From the NCBI GenBank assembly GCA_016708765.1, contig JADJFD010000001.1:744001-808000 (forward strand): DNA of 64,000 nt. The letters are read 5' to 3'. Each line of letters begins with the position of its first letter. Within the stretch, counting starts at the first letter, position 1. Under the pieces are notes generated by a model. The model ran no database searches. It had not been told where the DNA came from and was given only the letters and a program-made list of their open reading frames with translations. This stretch comes from Chitinophagaceae bacterium. GTDB taxonomy: Bacteria > Bacteroidota > Bacteroidia > Chitinophagales > Chitinophagaceae. The translations under genes were made by a program, and so were the position numbers. Below, one piece after another: positions 1 through 8,308 of the stretch.

Positions 1-1039
1 TTTTATTTGCATAGGCGAACTCATTGCTCCAATATACTTTGCGGCCAACGCTGTGTCCGGTTGTGGGAAATCCAATATAGAGCCTACCGTTACTGGATTA
101 GCCACCGACAGTTCATGAGTATTAAAGTAATACTTATCGCCCAATGCCTTATCATAATTTCCAACAACTACAACAGTAGGGCAAAGCACTGTTTTATTTT
201 TCTTCAACAACTGCACAAACTCTTTGCTTACTATTTCATCATCCACACTATGTACCAAAAAGTCTGCACCGGCTTCTACTGCCTGTTGTGCGGTGATGCG
301 TTGTGTGGCATGCACCGCTACTCTTAGTTTATGTTTATGTGCTTCATCTATAGCAGCTTTTACCAATGGCAGGTTTTTTCTTGCACCTTTTTCCAGGTCT
401 TTATCCAGTACGATGTACCATATTTTTATAAAATCTGTTTTCAATGGTAGTTGGTCTCTTACCGATTGGCGAACTCCTTCTTCGGTTTCCATCATAGCAA
501 AAGGCGATTCTTTCTCCAAACCCTTGTACGGCTCAGGAACCCAAGTTGTAAGCAATGGCCCTGTCATTTTTATAAGCGGAGCATAAGTCTTTGTAGTAAA
601 ACTATCTCGTTGCGCTAAAAAATTATAAGATGCTCCCACATCTATTACAGATGTAATACCGATACTGCTATAGCGGCGCAGAAAATCTTCCATATTATTA
701 TGTACCCAATTCAATTCTTTTTCATGTGGCTGAAACTTTCGCAAATCAATCACATCTGGTCGGGTGTAAATGCCGCCACTCTGAAAAAAAATGCACATGA
801 GCATCAACAAGGCCGGGCATCAAATACTTGCCACTGCCATCTATTACCTCCGTGCCATCGGGCAATTTGTACATTTTATCTTTATCTATAGACACAATCT
901 TGCCATCCAGTGCCACCACATTGTAGCCTGCAAGAATCTTTTTGCCTTCCACATCTACTACGTTCACATTTTTAATTAATACCTGTGCAGTGGCAGATTG
1001 TAAAAGCATGATGCCAATAAGAAATGATAATAGTCGCAT
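1..1039 (-). CDS. Secreted amidohydrolase (imidazolonepropionase-like), partial and frameshifted
   Basis: The gene runs off the left edge, so the C-terminus is missing; about 346 codons are present. ATG at 1039 begins a signal peptide (MRLLSFLIGIMLLQSATAQ), followed by a short beta-sandwich segment and the metal-binding DAHVHF motif of the metal-dependent hydrolase superfamily. After a homopolymer of eight A (784-791, plus strand) the reading frame changes. With seven, translation continues without a stop through VAVHATQ and FLVHSVDD, which supply further histidines typical of the TIM-barrel metal site. The substrate cannot be told; relatives cleave imides or peptides such as prolyl dipeptides. 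An upstream GTG at 1078 is possible but would spoil the signal peptide. The frame break may be an assembly error, because similar ones occur across the window. Confidence 0.75.
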
Positions 1040-1087
1040 GGTTGTGGTTTTAAGAAAGATAATCCTTTTTGAAGTCACTAAATTACT

Positions 1088-1639
1088 TTAAGATTTATTA
1101 GTTCCCTTGTTAGTAAGCTTTGCATACATATCGAGGTTAATGAATTTTCCATTTTTTACTTCACATTCTATCATTGTTCCTTCATGTGTAAAGTCAAGTT
1201 TAGCCATTGCCTTCTTACAGTTTATGTTTTCAGTTTCTACAATTCCTTCTATACGATGAAGATTAAGTTTATCAAATCCATACTTGCATATTAAAGGCAT
1301 TGCTTCTGTCATTATTCCTTGTCCCCAATAATCGGATATAAGCCAGAATCCTATTTCTGCCTTTTTATGTTCTTTCGATAAACTATTCAATCCTCCTGCG
1401 CCGTAAAACAGCTTTCCATCTAGCGAACAAATTGCCCACCATATTCCTGTTCCTTCTGTTTCAAGGTCGGCGAAAAATTTCATTTGTGCCTTTGTAGCTT
1501 CTAAGGAGTCGTAACTAACACCATAATATTTAATAATGTCTGGATGCGAAAGTCCTTTGAAAACATTTTCAAGATCTGTATCTACAAATTCCCTGAGTAG
1601 TAATCTTTCTGTTTTTATAATTGGAAATTCGGTTGTCAT
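1088..1639 (-). CDS. GNAT family N-acetyltransferase (RimJ/RimL type)
   Basis: This 183-residue protein matches the Acetyltransf_3 branch of GNAT enzymes. It opens with the TERLLLREF strand typical of RimJ/RimL-like proteins. The central segment has AEIGFWLISDYWGQGIMTEA, in which W-GQG-M is the acetyl-CoA pyrophosphate-binding loop, and the late NLHRIEGIVETEN and NCKKAMAKLDF segments are the usual C-terminal signature. It probably transfers acetyl from acetyl-CoA to an amine on a protein N-terminus or small molecule in the cytoplasm; the acceptor cannot be inferred. It lies 49 bp upstream of the amidohydrolase on the same strand, but the two have no obvious functional link. Length and motifs look intact. 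Confidence 0.85.
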   Translation of the reverse strand: MTTEFPIIKTERLLLREFVDTDLENVFKGLSHPDIIKYYGVSYDSLEATKAQMKFFADLETEGTGIWWAICSLDGKLFYGAGGLNSLSKEHKKAEIGFWLISDYWGQGIMTEAMPLICKYGFDKLNLHRIEGIVETENINCKKAMAKLDFTHEGTMIECEVKNGKFINLDMYAKLTNKGTNKS

Positions 1640-1730
1640 GTTTTTTTATTGCATGTAAGGTGTAAATGATTGGTTGAAAATAATGAAGATTTGCCGGGAA
1701 GAAATGAAGACGGAAAGATTTTTTGTTGCT

Positions 1731-1780
1731 TGCTAAGACGCAAAGAAATTTTTGCCATAAAGACACGGAGACACAAAGAA
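1731..1780. repeat. Degenerate CGCAAAG/CACAAAG dispersed repeat
   Basis: The stretch contains CTAAGACGCAAAG and then GACACGGAGACACAAAG. The same words recur in longer palindromic form at 56632-56724 and 62793-62869. Only one arm is obvious here, so this may be a worn copy. Confidence 0.5.
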
Positions 1781-1949
1781 ATACAGCACAGAGGTTTTGT
1801 ATTTGTCATACTGAGGCACGAGGTAACTCAGAGAATTATATGTTTGAAATTCCTCCTTATTCGGAATGAGAAGCTGCATGTCTACTCCAAAGCAGCGGCC
1901 GTGACCAAAGCCTGCCGGGGAAAGCTTATCTGATGCTCCCTTTTGTTGC

Positions 1950-1975
1950 AAAACCCCGTGAATGGGGGGTTTTTA
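1950..1975 (+). terminator. Orphan intrinsic terminator-like hairpin
   Basis: AAAACCCC, a six-base loop (GTGAAT), then GGGGGGTTTTT form a G/C stem followed by a T-run on the plus strand. No plus-strand gene lies upstream, so it may end a small transcript, act as a leader attenuator for the gene at 2019, or be a relic. Confidence 0.5.
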
Positions 1976-2018
1976 AGAATTTGATTTTGAATAGTTTTGA
2001 TATGAAAAGTGTATCAAT

Positions 2019-2882
2019 ATGAAAAAAACAACCATAGTTTATATATTTTTTCTACTCCACGTTCTTACAACTCCAATGTTCTTGCAGGCACAGGACAAAG
2101 CAACGATAACAGTAACAATTAAAAGCTTAAAAGCTACTTCAACTGATGCCTGCAATGGCAAAATGGATTTTTATGCCAAAATACATATTGGAGAAAAAGT
2201 GAAAAATTTTCCGGTGCGGGAAGGTAATAACCTGCAGGAACTCAATTGGCGATTCGTAGCAACTACCGATAAAGATGTAATAACTCCTACAATTGAAATA
2301 TGGGATGATGACGATTCATTTTGTGGCGGTGGGGATGATGCAGTTTCGATCTCCGGTAGTATCAACAAGGTACGTAAGACACTTAACACCAGCGAGTCCC
2401 AAAACCTTGAATACAGTTCTATTGGAACATCAAGCAGGAACGGCAGTGAAATTGGTCAAATAACATACTCCATCTCTATTGTACCTATAAAAACAAAAAC
2501 CCAACTATTATCACAACAAAGCTGGAAAAAAATTAGAGTAGAAACAGCAACTGCAACGACATTAAGTATATGGAAACCTTCTCTGCCACCACCGCCTGGT
2601 ATCTCTGCTTGTAAAAGAGATGATGACTATGCATTTAGCTTCAAAGGGCACTATGAAAAAAATGAAGGCCCCAGTAAATGTACTGCCACCGCACCCCAAG
2701 TTATAGCCACCGGTAACTGGGTTTTCAAATCTAATGAAACACAAATTCAACTAACTACTACAGAAAGCCACACACCGATTTTATATAAAGTGGCGAAGCT
2801 GGATGAAACTACCTTATGGCTTATCATAGAAGATACTTACGAGGGCATCACCACATATACCCGAATCACTTATGGACATTAA
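2019..2882 (+). CDS. Secreted protein with acidic Cys loop and lipocalin-like C-terminal domain (copy 1)
   Basis: The 287-residue protein starts with a signal peptide ending near FLQAQ. The N-terminal half is a beta-rich domain with STDAC and an acidic loop, WDDDDSFCGGGDDAVSISGS near residues 97-116, which could bind a cation. The C-terminal half (about 165-287) follows the pattern of Bacteroidota lipocalin-like domains: a tryptophan-led first strand, a C..DD...F...G.Y segment, G.W in the middle and a closing strand. The function is unknown; the protein is probably periplasmic or exposed at the surface. The next gene is a full-length paralogue starting 20 bp downstream, so the two are probably cotranscribed and arose by tandem duplication. 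Confidence 0.7.
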   Translation: MKKTTIVYIFFLLHVLTTPMFLQAQDKATITVTIKSLKATSTDACNGKMDFYAKIHIGEKVKNFPVREGNNLQELNWRFVATTDKDVITPTIEIWDDDDSFCGGGDDAVSISGSINKVRKTLNTSESQNLEYSSIGTSSRNGSEIGQITYSISIVPIKTKTQLLSQQSWKKIRVETATATTLSIWKPSLPPPPGISACKRDDDYAFSFKGHYEKNEGPSKCTATAPQVIATGNWVFKSNETQIQLTTTESHTPILYKVAKLDETTLWLIIEDTYEGITTYTRITYGH

Positions 2883-2901
2883 TTCACAGAAAAATCAAAT
2901 T

Positions 2902-3750
2902 ATGAAGAACACGATGCTGCCCGTTATATTTTTTTCAATTTATTGTATGGCTGCCCCGTTTACAGTAATGGGGCAAGACAAAGCAAAAGTGACCGTAACA
3001 ATTAAAAACTTAACCGCCATCTCCACCGATGCTTGCAATCAAAAAATGGATTTTTACGGAAACATAACTATTGACGGAAAGACAAAATCATTTCCCTTGA
3101 TGGAAGGAAATAATATACGGCCTAACTGGCAATTTGTAACCACCACCGATAAAGAAATTGTAACTCCACTCATTCAAATATTGGATGATGACGATGCCCT
3201 GTGCGGCGGCGGTGATGATGAGATTTCAATATCCGGCAGTGCTAGCAGGATACGTAAATCACTTGTCACCACAGAAAGTCAAACTAAGGATTTCACTTCG
3301 CAAGGTACTAGTAGTAATAATGGAAATGAAATGGCAAGAATATCTTTTACTATTAATATTGAACCAACAAAAACGGGGTTTCTGACAAAAGGCAATTGGA
3401 AAAATGTAAGAAAAGAATATAAAACAGGTTCCGGCCCCTGGGAAGAATTACATATCACCACCATTCCTCCTACCTGCGAAACAGCCGACAACTTTCATAT
3501 TTTTCGTACCAATGGACTTTATGAAATAAATGATGGCCCTGTTAAATGCAATCCAACAGACCCGCAGATTATTACCACCTACAGCTGGAGTTTTCAAGCA
3601 AACGAAACTCAGATCCGGCTAACGAAAAGAGGAAGCTCATTATTTGAAAACTACACCATCAATCAGCTGGATGAAAATATAATGATACTATCCAGTAGTT
3701 ATTCTTCAGGTGGTGTTACCACTTATCACCGCACTATTTTCAAGCATTAA
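2902..3750 (+). CDS. Secreted protein with acidic Cys loop and lipocalin-like C-terminal domain (copy 2)
   Basis: This paralogue of the preceding gene has 282 residues from the ATG at 2902. That start was chosen because it begins the signal peptide MKNTMLPVIFFSIYC; an in-frame ATG at 2872 would overlap the upstream gene. It keeps the same architecture: DKAKVTVTIKNLTAIST after the cleavage site, the paired cysteines, the acidic loop LDDDDALCGGGDDEISISGS, and a C-terminal lipocalin-like domain with DGPVKC. The two copies agree best in the N-terminal domain and acidic loop and have drifted more in the C-terminal domain. No function is known. Possible roles are ligand or cation binding in the periplasm. 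Confidence 0.7.
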   Translation: MKNTMLPVIFFSIYCMAAPFTVMGQDKAKVTVTIKNLTAISTDACNQKMDFYGNITIDGKTKSFPLMEGNNIRPNWQFVTTTDKEIVTPLIQILDDDDALCGGGDDEISISGSASRIRKSLVTTESQTKDFTSQGTSSNNGNEMARISFTINIEPTKTGFLTKGNWKNVRKEYKTGSGPWEELHITTIPPTCETADNFHIFRTNGLYEINDGPVKCNPTDPQIITTYSWSFQANETQIRLTKRGSSLFENYTINQLDENIMILSSSYSSGGVTTYHRTIFKH

Positions 3751-4085
3751 TTTTTTCCTGCCGTTTTTGATCTGCGTAGCGGCGCTTCATTTACGTTTCC
3801 AGATACCAGAACAGCTTTTTCCACATCTAACTAATCCCGGTAATATAATTTATAAAGCTACAGGGTTATTGACAATGACTTACTGCAGCCAAAAGCAATC
3901 CGAACGGTAACATGGAAGGGGCAGGCAGTAAAGAATCACTGGAAATTTATGTACAGTCCCTGCAACAAGATGGATTTATCATTGTGTTGGTTTTACTGGC
4001 CCTATAACAACTATTATTGCAACTGATTATTTAACCGGGCTCCTGATAAGTGTATAAGATACTACTTCTTAAAAAAAATGTTCTC
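3751..4085 (+). pseudogene. Possible decayed coding remnant
   Basis: No intact gene is present, but three plus-strand frames in succession have protein-like stretches. They include NIIYKATGLLTMTYCSQ near 3845-3895, RTVTWKGQAVKNHWKFMYS near 3901-3957 and VGFTGPITTIIATDYLTG near 3993-4046. Joining them needs at least two frame changes and there is no clear start. The stretch could be a broken secreted-protein gene next to the lipocalin-like pair, or chance. No family was recognised. Confidence 0.25.
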
Positions 4086-6149
4086 CTACCTCCCCTTCAC
4101 AAACTCATATACCGCCTGCTGTGCAGCCAATGATGAATGATCGTTACGGATGCGTTGGTTATCGAGTGCTGGTGTTACATACACTGCTTTGCGGTTATCG
4201 TTTAGTTGCAATTGCAGTATTGTATTCAGTTCTTCCCCCATTGCTTTGTCATACACCGGAAAGATTACTTCTACTCTGCTGTGAAGGTTGCGGTTCATCC
4301 AATCGGCACTGCCCATGTAATATTTCGGGTCGCCATTATTGTGAAAAACAAATACTCTTGCATGCTCGAGATATCGGTCAACTATTCGAGTGACTGTAAT
4401 GTTTTCGCTCTGCCCCTCTACTCCTGCTGCAAGGCTGCAAATACTGCGAACGATCAACTGCACTTTTACACCGGCACGGCTGGCTTCGTATAGTTTTTCT
4501 ATCATTGGCCGCTCCTGCAAATTATTTAGTTTAATGATGATGCCGGAAGGCTTTCCCTTTTTTGCATTTTTTATTTCACGGTCTATTAGTTTTTCAAATC
4601 GCTTTATCATGTTGAACTGCGATACGAGCAGATGACGGAAAGGAATCTTCATGTAATCTGCCGGTTGCTTGCGGCTTTGCAGATAATCGAAAACCCATTG
4701 CAGCTCCAGCCCTATTTCTTTATGATTTGTGAAGAGTACATGGTCAGTATAAAAACGGCCTGTGGCTTCGTTGAAATTTCCAGTTGCCATGAAGGAATAG
4801 TTTTTCCAATCTTTACCTTCCACTCTTTTGATAAGTGCTACCTTGGCATGTACTTTTAAGCTGGGTATGCTGTTAATTATTTTTATACCTGCGGCTTTCA
4901 TCCGCTTACTCCATTTTATATTATTGGCTTCATCGAACCTTGCTTTTAATTCTACAAACACCGTTACTTTTTTGCCATTCTTAGCGGCACTGATAAGTGC
5001 ATTAACAATATGTGAATCGGCAGCCACTCTATACAATGTAATGTAAATTTCTTTTACGGCAGGATCGATGGCTGCTTCGTTGAAGAAACGCAATATATAA
5101 TTATAAGAATGATATGGTAAGTGCAACAGCTTTTCACTTTCACTGATACTATGAAAAATAGAATGCTGATTATCAAATCCCGGATGTGCTACCGAAGGCC
5201 AGGAAGGATTCGATAATTTTCCTTTGAGCGGATTAGGCAGACTACCAAGATCTTTTAAATTATGATAACGGCCGCCAGCCAGCATTTCTTCATTACGCAG
5301 ACCAAAGTAGTTTTGAATAAAATCTTTTGCTTCGGCTGGCATTATTTCATCATACAACAATCTTGTGGCATTACCAGCTTCTCTTTTAAGCAATTGCTTT
5401 TCTATTTTATCAGAGATGTCGCCAATGAATTCGTCCTCGATGTTCATCTCCGCATCTCTTGTAAGTTTTATACTCCATGCACCATGTATGGTGAAAACTG
5501 GAAATACTTCTTGCAGGTTTTCCCGAATTACATCATCGAGAAAAAGAATATAATGATTATCGCCAACCATGGCCTGCTCCGAAAAGCGGGGAAGGTTAGA
5601 TGAAGGAATATTTAGCAAACCGTAAAGATGTTTACCGGGTTCTTCCGGCGACTCTAAGTCGATGATGAAATAGAGTGCATTGTTCTCTAGAAAAATATTA
5701 GTCTGATTTTCTTTTTTTAGAATTACGGGTTGCAAGAATGATAATACTTTGGAAAGAAAGTATTCTCTTGATGATTCCATATGCTCCGGACGAATGGGCT
5801 CGTTGTAATAAAGGCAGATATTATTGAACTTTAATTCCGGCAATATGTGGTTCTTTAATATGCCACCAAACTCTGTAAGATGCTTTTGTACTTCTGTTTG
5901 TACAAGTTGTACTAGGTTCTTTGGATATTCATCCCGTATGGAAGTTTTCTTTGCTTGAATACTGGTTAAAGCAAATATAGATGGCATCCGCACCCTGAAG
6001 AATTCATCAAGGTTGGATGAGAATATAGACAAAAAAGATATACGACTATAGAGCGGAACAGATTTATCGGCAGCCTCCATCAGTACCCGTTGATTGAAAC
6101 TAAGCCAGCTAAGATCTCTATTTAAAAAAACATTTTTATTATCGGCCAT
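4086..6149 (-). CDS. ppk1: Polyphosphate kinase 1
   Basis: This enzyme reversibly polymerises the gamma-phosphate of ATP into inorganic polyphosphate. The 687-residue length is normal for PPK1. The N-terminal domain begins LNRDLSWLSFNQRVL and contains SNLDEFFRVRMPSI. The head domain follows, then the two phospholipase-D-like C-terminal domains. SLKVHAKVALIKR carries the histidine that becomes phosphorylated, and EHARVFVFHN with YMGSADWMNRNLHSRVEV carries the second catalytic histidine region. The gene stands alone between unrelated genes and is transcribed leftward. No phoU or ppx gene adjoins it. It is expected to be cytoplasmic or membrane-associated and to act in phosphate storage and stress responses. 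Confidence 0.97.
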   Translation of the reverse strand: MADNKNVFLNRDLSWLSFNQRVLMEAADKSVPLYSRISFLSIFSSNLDEFFRVRMPSIFALTSIQAKKTSIRDEYPKNLVQLVQTEVQKHLTEFGGILKNHILPELKFNNICLYYNEPIRPEHMESSREYFLSKVLSFLQPVILKKENQTNIFLENNALYFIIDLESPEEPGKHLYGLLNIPSSNLPRFSEQAMVGDNHYILFLDDVIRENLQEVFPVFTIHGAWSIKLTRDAEMNIEDEFIGDISDKIEKQLLKREAGNATRLLYDEIMPAEAKDFIQNYFGLRNEEMLAGGRYHNLKDLGSLPNPLKGKLSNPSWPSVAHPGFDNQHSIFHSISESEKLLHLPYHSYNYILRFFNEAAIDPAVKEIYITLYRVAADSHIVNALISAAKNGKKVTVFVELKARFDEANNIKWSKRMKAAGIKIINSIPSLKVHAKVALIKRVEGKDWKNYSFMATGNFNEATGRFYTDHVLFTNHKEIGLELQWVFDYLQSRKQPADYMKIPFRHLLVSQFNMIKRFEKLIDREIKNAKKGKPSGIIIKLNNLQERPMIEKLYEASRAGVKVQLIVRSICSLAAGVEGQSENITVTRIVDRYLEHARVFVFHNNGDPKYYMGSADWMNRNLHSRVEVIFPVYDKAMGEELNTILQLQLNDNRKAVYVTPALDNQRIRNDHSSLAAQQAVYEFVKGR

Positions 6150-6220
6150 TTAAGCGGTTTATGGACTAAGATAATGGTTTTTTGATGGTGATTTAATGGT
6201 GTAAGGAGAAAAATTATTGT

Positions 6221-6568
6221 TTAACGGGGAAGATATTTTTCTGCCAGCTTTTTGGGTGCAACAGTACAGTAAGCTACCGTTAATGCATCTTTAAACATGG
6301 CAAGTTTTACTTTTTTGAGGTTGACAGTAGTGTAACCCATCCGGCCCCAGCCGCCAGCTACAGGGTAGATAACTTCTTTATCAAAGGCAGAAAAAACGGA
6401 TTGATCTTCTACGGTTAATTTCAGGTTTAGTGTTTTGTCTTTTTCTGATAGTGTGGCGAATACTTTCTTTTTGACACGAAAGGCTTTTCGTTCGAAATGT
6501 GGATGGTCATCCGTTTCTGAAAAAGACAAGGCAAAACTGCGGACTGTTTCTAAGGAAACCATATTCAT
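6221..6568 (-). CDS. MmcQ/YjbR family protein
   Basis: This 115-residue protein belongs to the MmcQ/YjbR family (DUF419, cyanophage Y270-like fold). Typical features are the early VRSFALSFSETDDHPHFERKAF segment, the VFATLSEKDKTLNLKL strand pair, a conserved glycine-rich GGWGRMGYTTVNL turn and a C-terminal helix with VAPKKLAEKYL. A double-wing DNA-binding-like fold is known for the family, but a cellular role is not established. It lies 71 bp upstream of ppk1 on the same strand and might be cotranscribed with it. Confidence 0.85.
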   Translation of the reverse strand: MNMVSLETVRSFALSFSETDDHPHFERKAFRVKKKVFATLSEKDKTLNLKLTVEDQSVFSAFDKEVIYPVAGGWGRMGYTTVNLKKVKLAMFKDALTVAYCTVAPKKLAEKYLPR

Positions 6569-6663
6569 TGTAAATTAATAAAAATTTAGGTAGCTTTTAA
6601 CAGCCGGTATGATTAGCGTCACCCTACTTGGCTCTAATCTTTGTTAAATTGCCCATATTATAC

Positions 6664-7041
6664 ATGAAAAAATTTATTTTAATAATATTAGCAGTTTCAT
6701 TTCTTAATAGCTCGACAGAGCTACATGAATTTTTTCGCCTGCCCTTTTTAGTACAGCATTATTCCAAGCATCATTCCGAAGATCACTCCCTTTCATTTAT
6801 TGATTTCCTTAAAATGCATTACTCAGACAATCATACCGATGATAATGATGAGGATGAAGACAATGAATTGCCTTTTAAATCACAGGGCAATATTATTACT
6901 ACATATTCAATAACATTTGATTTTATAGAACATGAAGAAGAGTTCATCTTCTTCCCGATTGAACGGACTTATAAATCGCTTACAGAAGGAAAACTGATTA
7001 AAAAATCCTTTTCAATTTTTCATCCACCACGGCTTTCTTAA
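6664..7041 (+). CDS. Small exported His/Asp-rich protein, metal-related family
   Basis: The start is ATG 6664, which gives a signal peptide (MKKFILIILAVSFLNSS) and a 125-residue product. The mature part has FLVQHYSKHHSEDHSLSF and FLKMHYSDNHTDDNDEDED, runs of His, Asp and Glu that could bind divalent metals, then LPFKSQ and a beta-rich tail. Proteins of this pattern commonly lie beside heavy-metal efflux genes in Bacteroidota, so a periplasmic metal role is a reasonable guess. Here no CusA/CzcA or P-type ATPase gene is adjacent. The next gene, 75 bp downstream, is a membrane protein also met in such clusters, and the two probably form an operon. Confidence 0.65.
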   Translation: MKKFILIILAVSFLNSSTELHEFFRLPFLVQHYSKHHSEDHSLSFIDFLKMHYSDNHTDDNDEDEDNELPFKSQGNIITTYSITFDFIEHEEEFIFFPIERTYKSLTEGKLIKKSFSIFHPPRLS

Positions 7042-7116
7042 GTCAATCCTTGCAATTTATATTTCGAAAAATTGGGCAAACGGCCCTTACTATTTTAATA
7101 ATTTAAATTTATTATT

Positions 7117-7629
7117 ATGAACTCAGCACAAATTCATTTGGCTCTAAATCATATGCCTTTATTGCTTTCCTTACTTGGAGGAATACTACTTATAATTGGA
7201 ATGATTAAAAAGAATGCATCCTTTAAAAGCCTCTCCTTATATCTGCTTGTTGCCGCTGCTCTCTTTACGGCTCCGGTCTATTTAACAGGTGAAGGAACAG
7301 AAGAGATGGTTGAACATCTTACTGGTGTAAACGAATCTGCAATTGAAGAGCATGAAGACATGGCTAAAATAACAATGGTTATTATTGCTATAACAGGAGC
7401 CATTTCTTTAATTGGATTGTTTTTGCAAAAAAACATCCGATTTTCAAAGCTAATTTTAGGCATTACATTGGTTCTTTCTTTTGCATCATTTGGAACAATG
7501 GCGCAAACCGCACACCTTGGCGGTCTTATCAGACATAGTGAATTACAAAATGGTTCAGTTTCTGAAAATGACAAGAACAATGAAGGAAACAAAACTGATA
7601 AGAGGAATATTGAAAAAGATGATGATTGA
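7117..7629 (+). CDS. Multi-spanning membrane protein, probable partner of the His-rich protein
   Basis: The 170-residue protein starts NSAQIHLALNHMPLLLSLLGG and has four likely transmembrane helices, near residues 10-28, 41-57, 86-104 and 111-130. A loop between helices 2 and 3 (GEGTEEMVEHLTGVNESAIE) and the tail after helix 4 carry acidic residues and histidines (AHLGGLIRHSE). The C-terminus is a charged Asn/Lys/Asp-rich tail. It resembles DUF2231-like membrane proteins seen near metal-resistance loci, but the similarity is judged by eye only. A strong hairpin terminator follows directly. Confidence 0.6.
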   Translation: MNSAQIHLALNHMPLLLSLLGGILLIIGMIKKNASFKSLSLYLLVAAALFTAPVYLTGEGTEEMVEHLTGVNESAIEEHEDMAKITMVIIAITGAISLIGLFLQKNIRFSKLILGITLVLSFASFGTMAQTAHLGGLIRHSELQNGSVSENDKNNEGNKTDKRNIEKDDD

Positions 7630-7635
7630 TTTTAA

Positions 7636-7661
7636 ATGAGGGCTTCGGCCCTCATTTTTTT
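7636..7661 (+). terminator. Intrinsic terminator with UUCG loop
   Basis: ATGAGGGC, loop TTCG, then GCCCTCAT and a T-run form a perfect 8-bp stem seven bases after the stop codon of the membrane protein gene. Confidence 0.9.
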
Positions 7662-7726
7662 AACTTCAATTTTCCTAATTTTAAAAATTCAACTATAATA
7701 TTAACAATCAGGACTAATTAAGAATA

Positions 7727-8308
7727 ATGACAAAAACCAGGCTCGAAGCATTTAGCGATGGTGTGATTGCTATCATCATTACTATTATGGTGCTAGAAAT
7801 GAAAGTGCCACATGAAGCCAGTTGGGCTGCATTGGAAAAGTTATGGCCTGTGTTTGTCAGCTATGTTTTTAGTTTTCTGATGCTGGGTATTTACTGGGGC
7901 AATCATCATCACCTGATTCATTCTATTAAGGAAGTAAATGGGGGTGTAATGTGGGCAAACCTGCATTTATTATTCTGGTTATCCTTAATCCCCTTTGCGA
8001 CGGGTTGGATGGGAGAAAATCATTTTGAAGCAAAGACTGTTGCAGTATATGCCCTGCTGCTGAACTTATGTGGTGTGGCATACTATATACTTTTGAAAGT
8101 AATACAAAACTGTAACAGGAATAATGAAACTTTCCGGCATGTGCTGGTAAAGCAATCAAGAAAAGGAATGTTGTCGATGGTGCTTTATACAGTGGCGATA
8201 CCTGCAGCCCTTTTACATGCTGCAATTGGCGGAGCTATAACAATTCTAATTGCCATAATGTGGCTATTACCTGACAGAAATATTGAAAAGGCAGAAAGGG
8301 AGCATTAA
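7727..8308 (+). CDS. TMEM175 family (DUF1211) potassium channel-like protein
   Basis: The 193-residue integral membrane protein begins RLEAFSDGVIAIIITIMVLE, the signature first helix of prokaryotic TMEM175 channels. Its FSD motif is the conserved filter-flanking sequence. Five or six transmembrane helices follow, including YVFSFLMLGIYWGNHHHL. Prokaryotic family members are tetrameric K+-permeable channels; ion selectivity here is inferred. Its stop codon overlaps the convergent stop of rimO by two bases, so there is no room for an ordinary terminator between them. Confidence 0.88.
   Translation: MTKTRLEAFSDGVIAIIITIMVLEMKVPHEASWAALEKLWPVFVSYVFSFLMLGIYWGNHHHLIHSIKEVNGGVMWANLHLLFWLSLIPFATGWMGENHFEAKTVAVYALLLNLCGVAYYILLKVIQNCNRNNETFRHVLVKQSRKGMLSMVLYTVAIPAALLHAAIGGAITILIAIMWLLPDRNIEKAEREH

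Larger units (their letters stand above)
1640..2018. other. 379-bp gene-free stretch
   Basis: No convincing coding region was found. The stretch holds a degenerate CGCAAAG-type repeat near 1731-1780 and a terminator-like hairpin near 1950-1975. Between them the sequence shows no long codon-biased frame. Promoters for the divergent genes on either side are expected here, but no clear TAnnTTTG element stands out. Confidence 0.5.

Noticed and set aside
7..586. Plus-strand open frames at the left edge
   Set aside because: They are antisense to the amidohydrolase gene and have no recognisable protein sequence.
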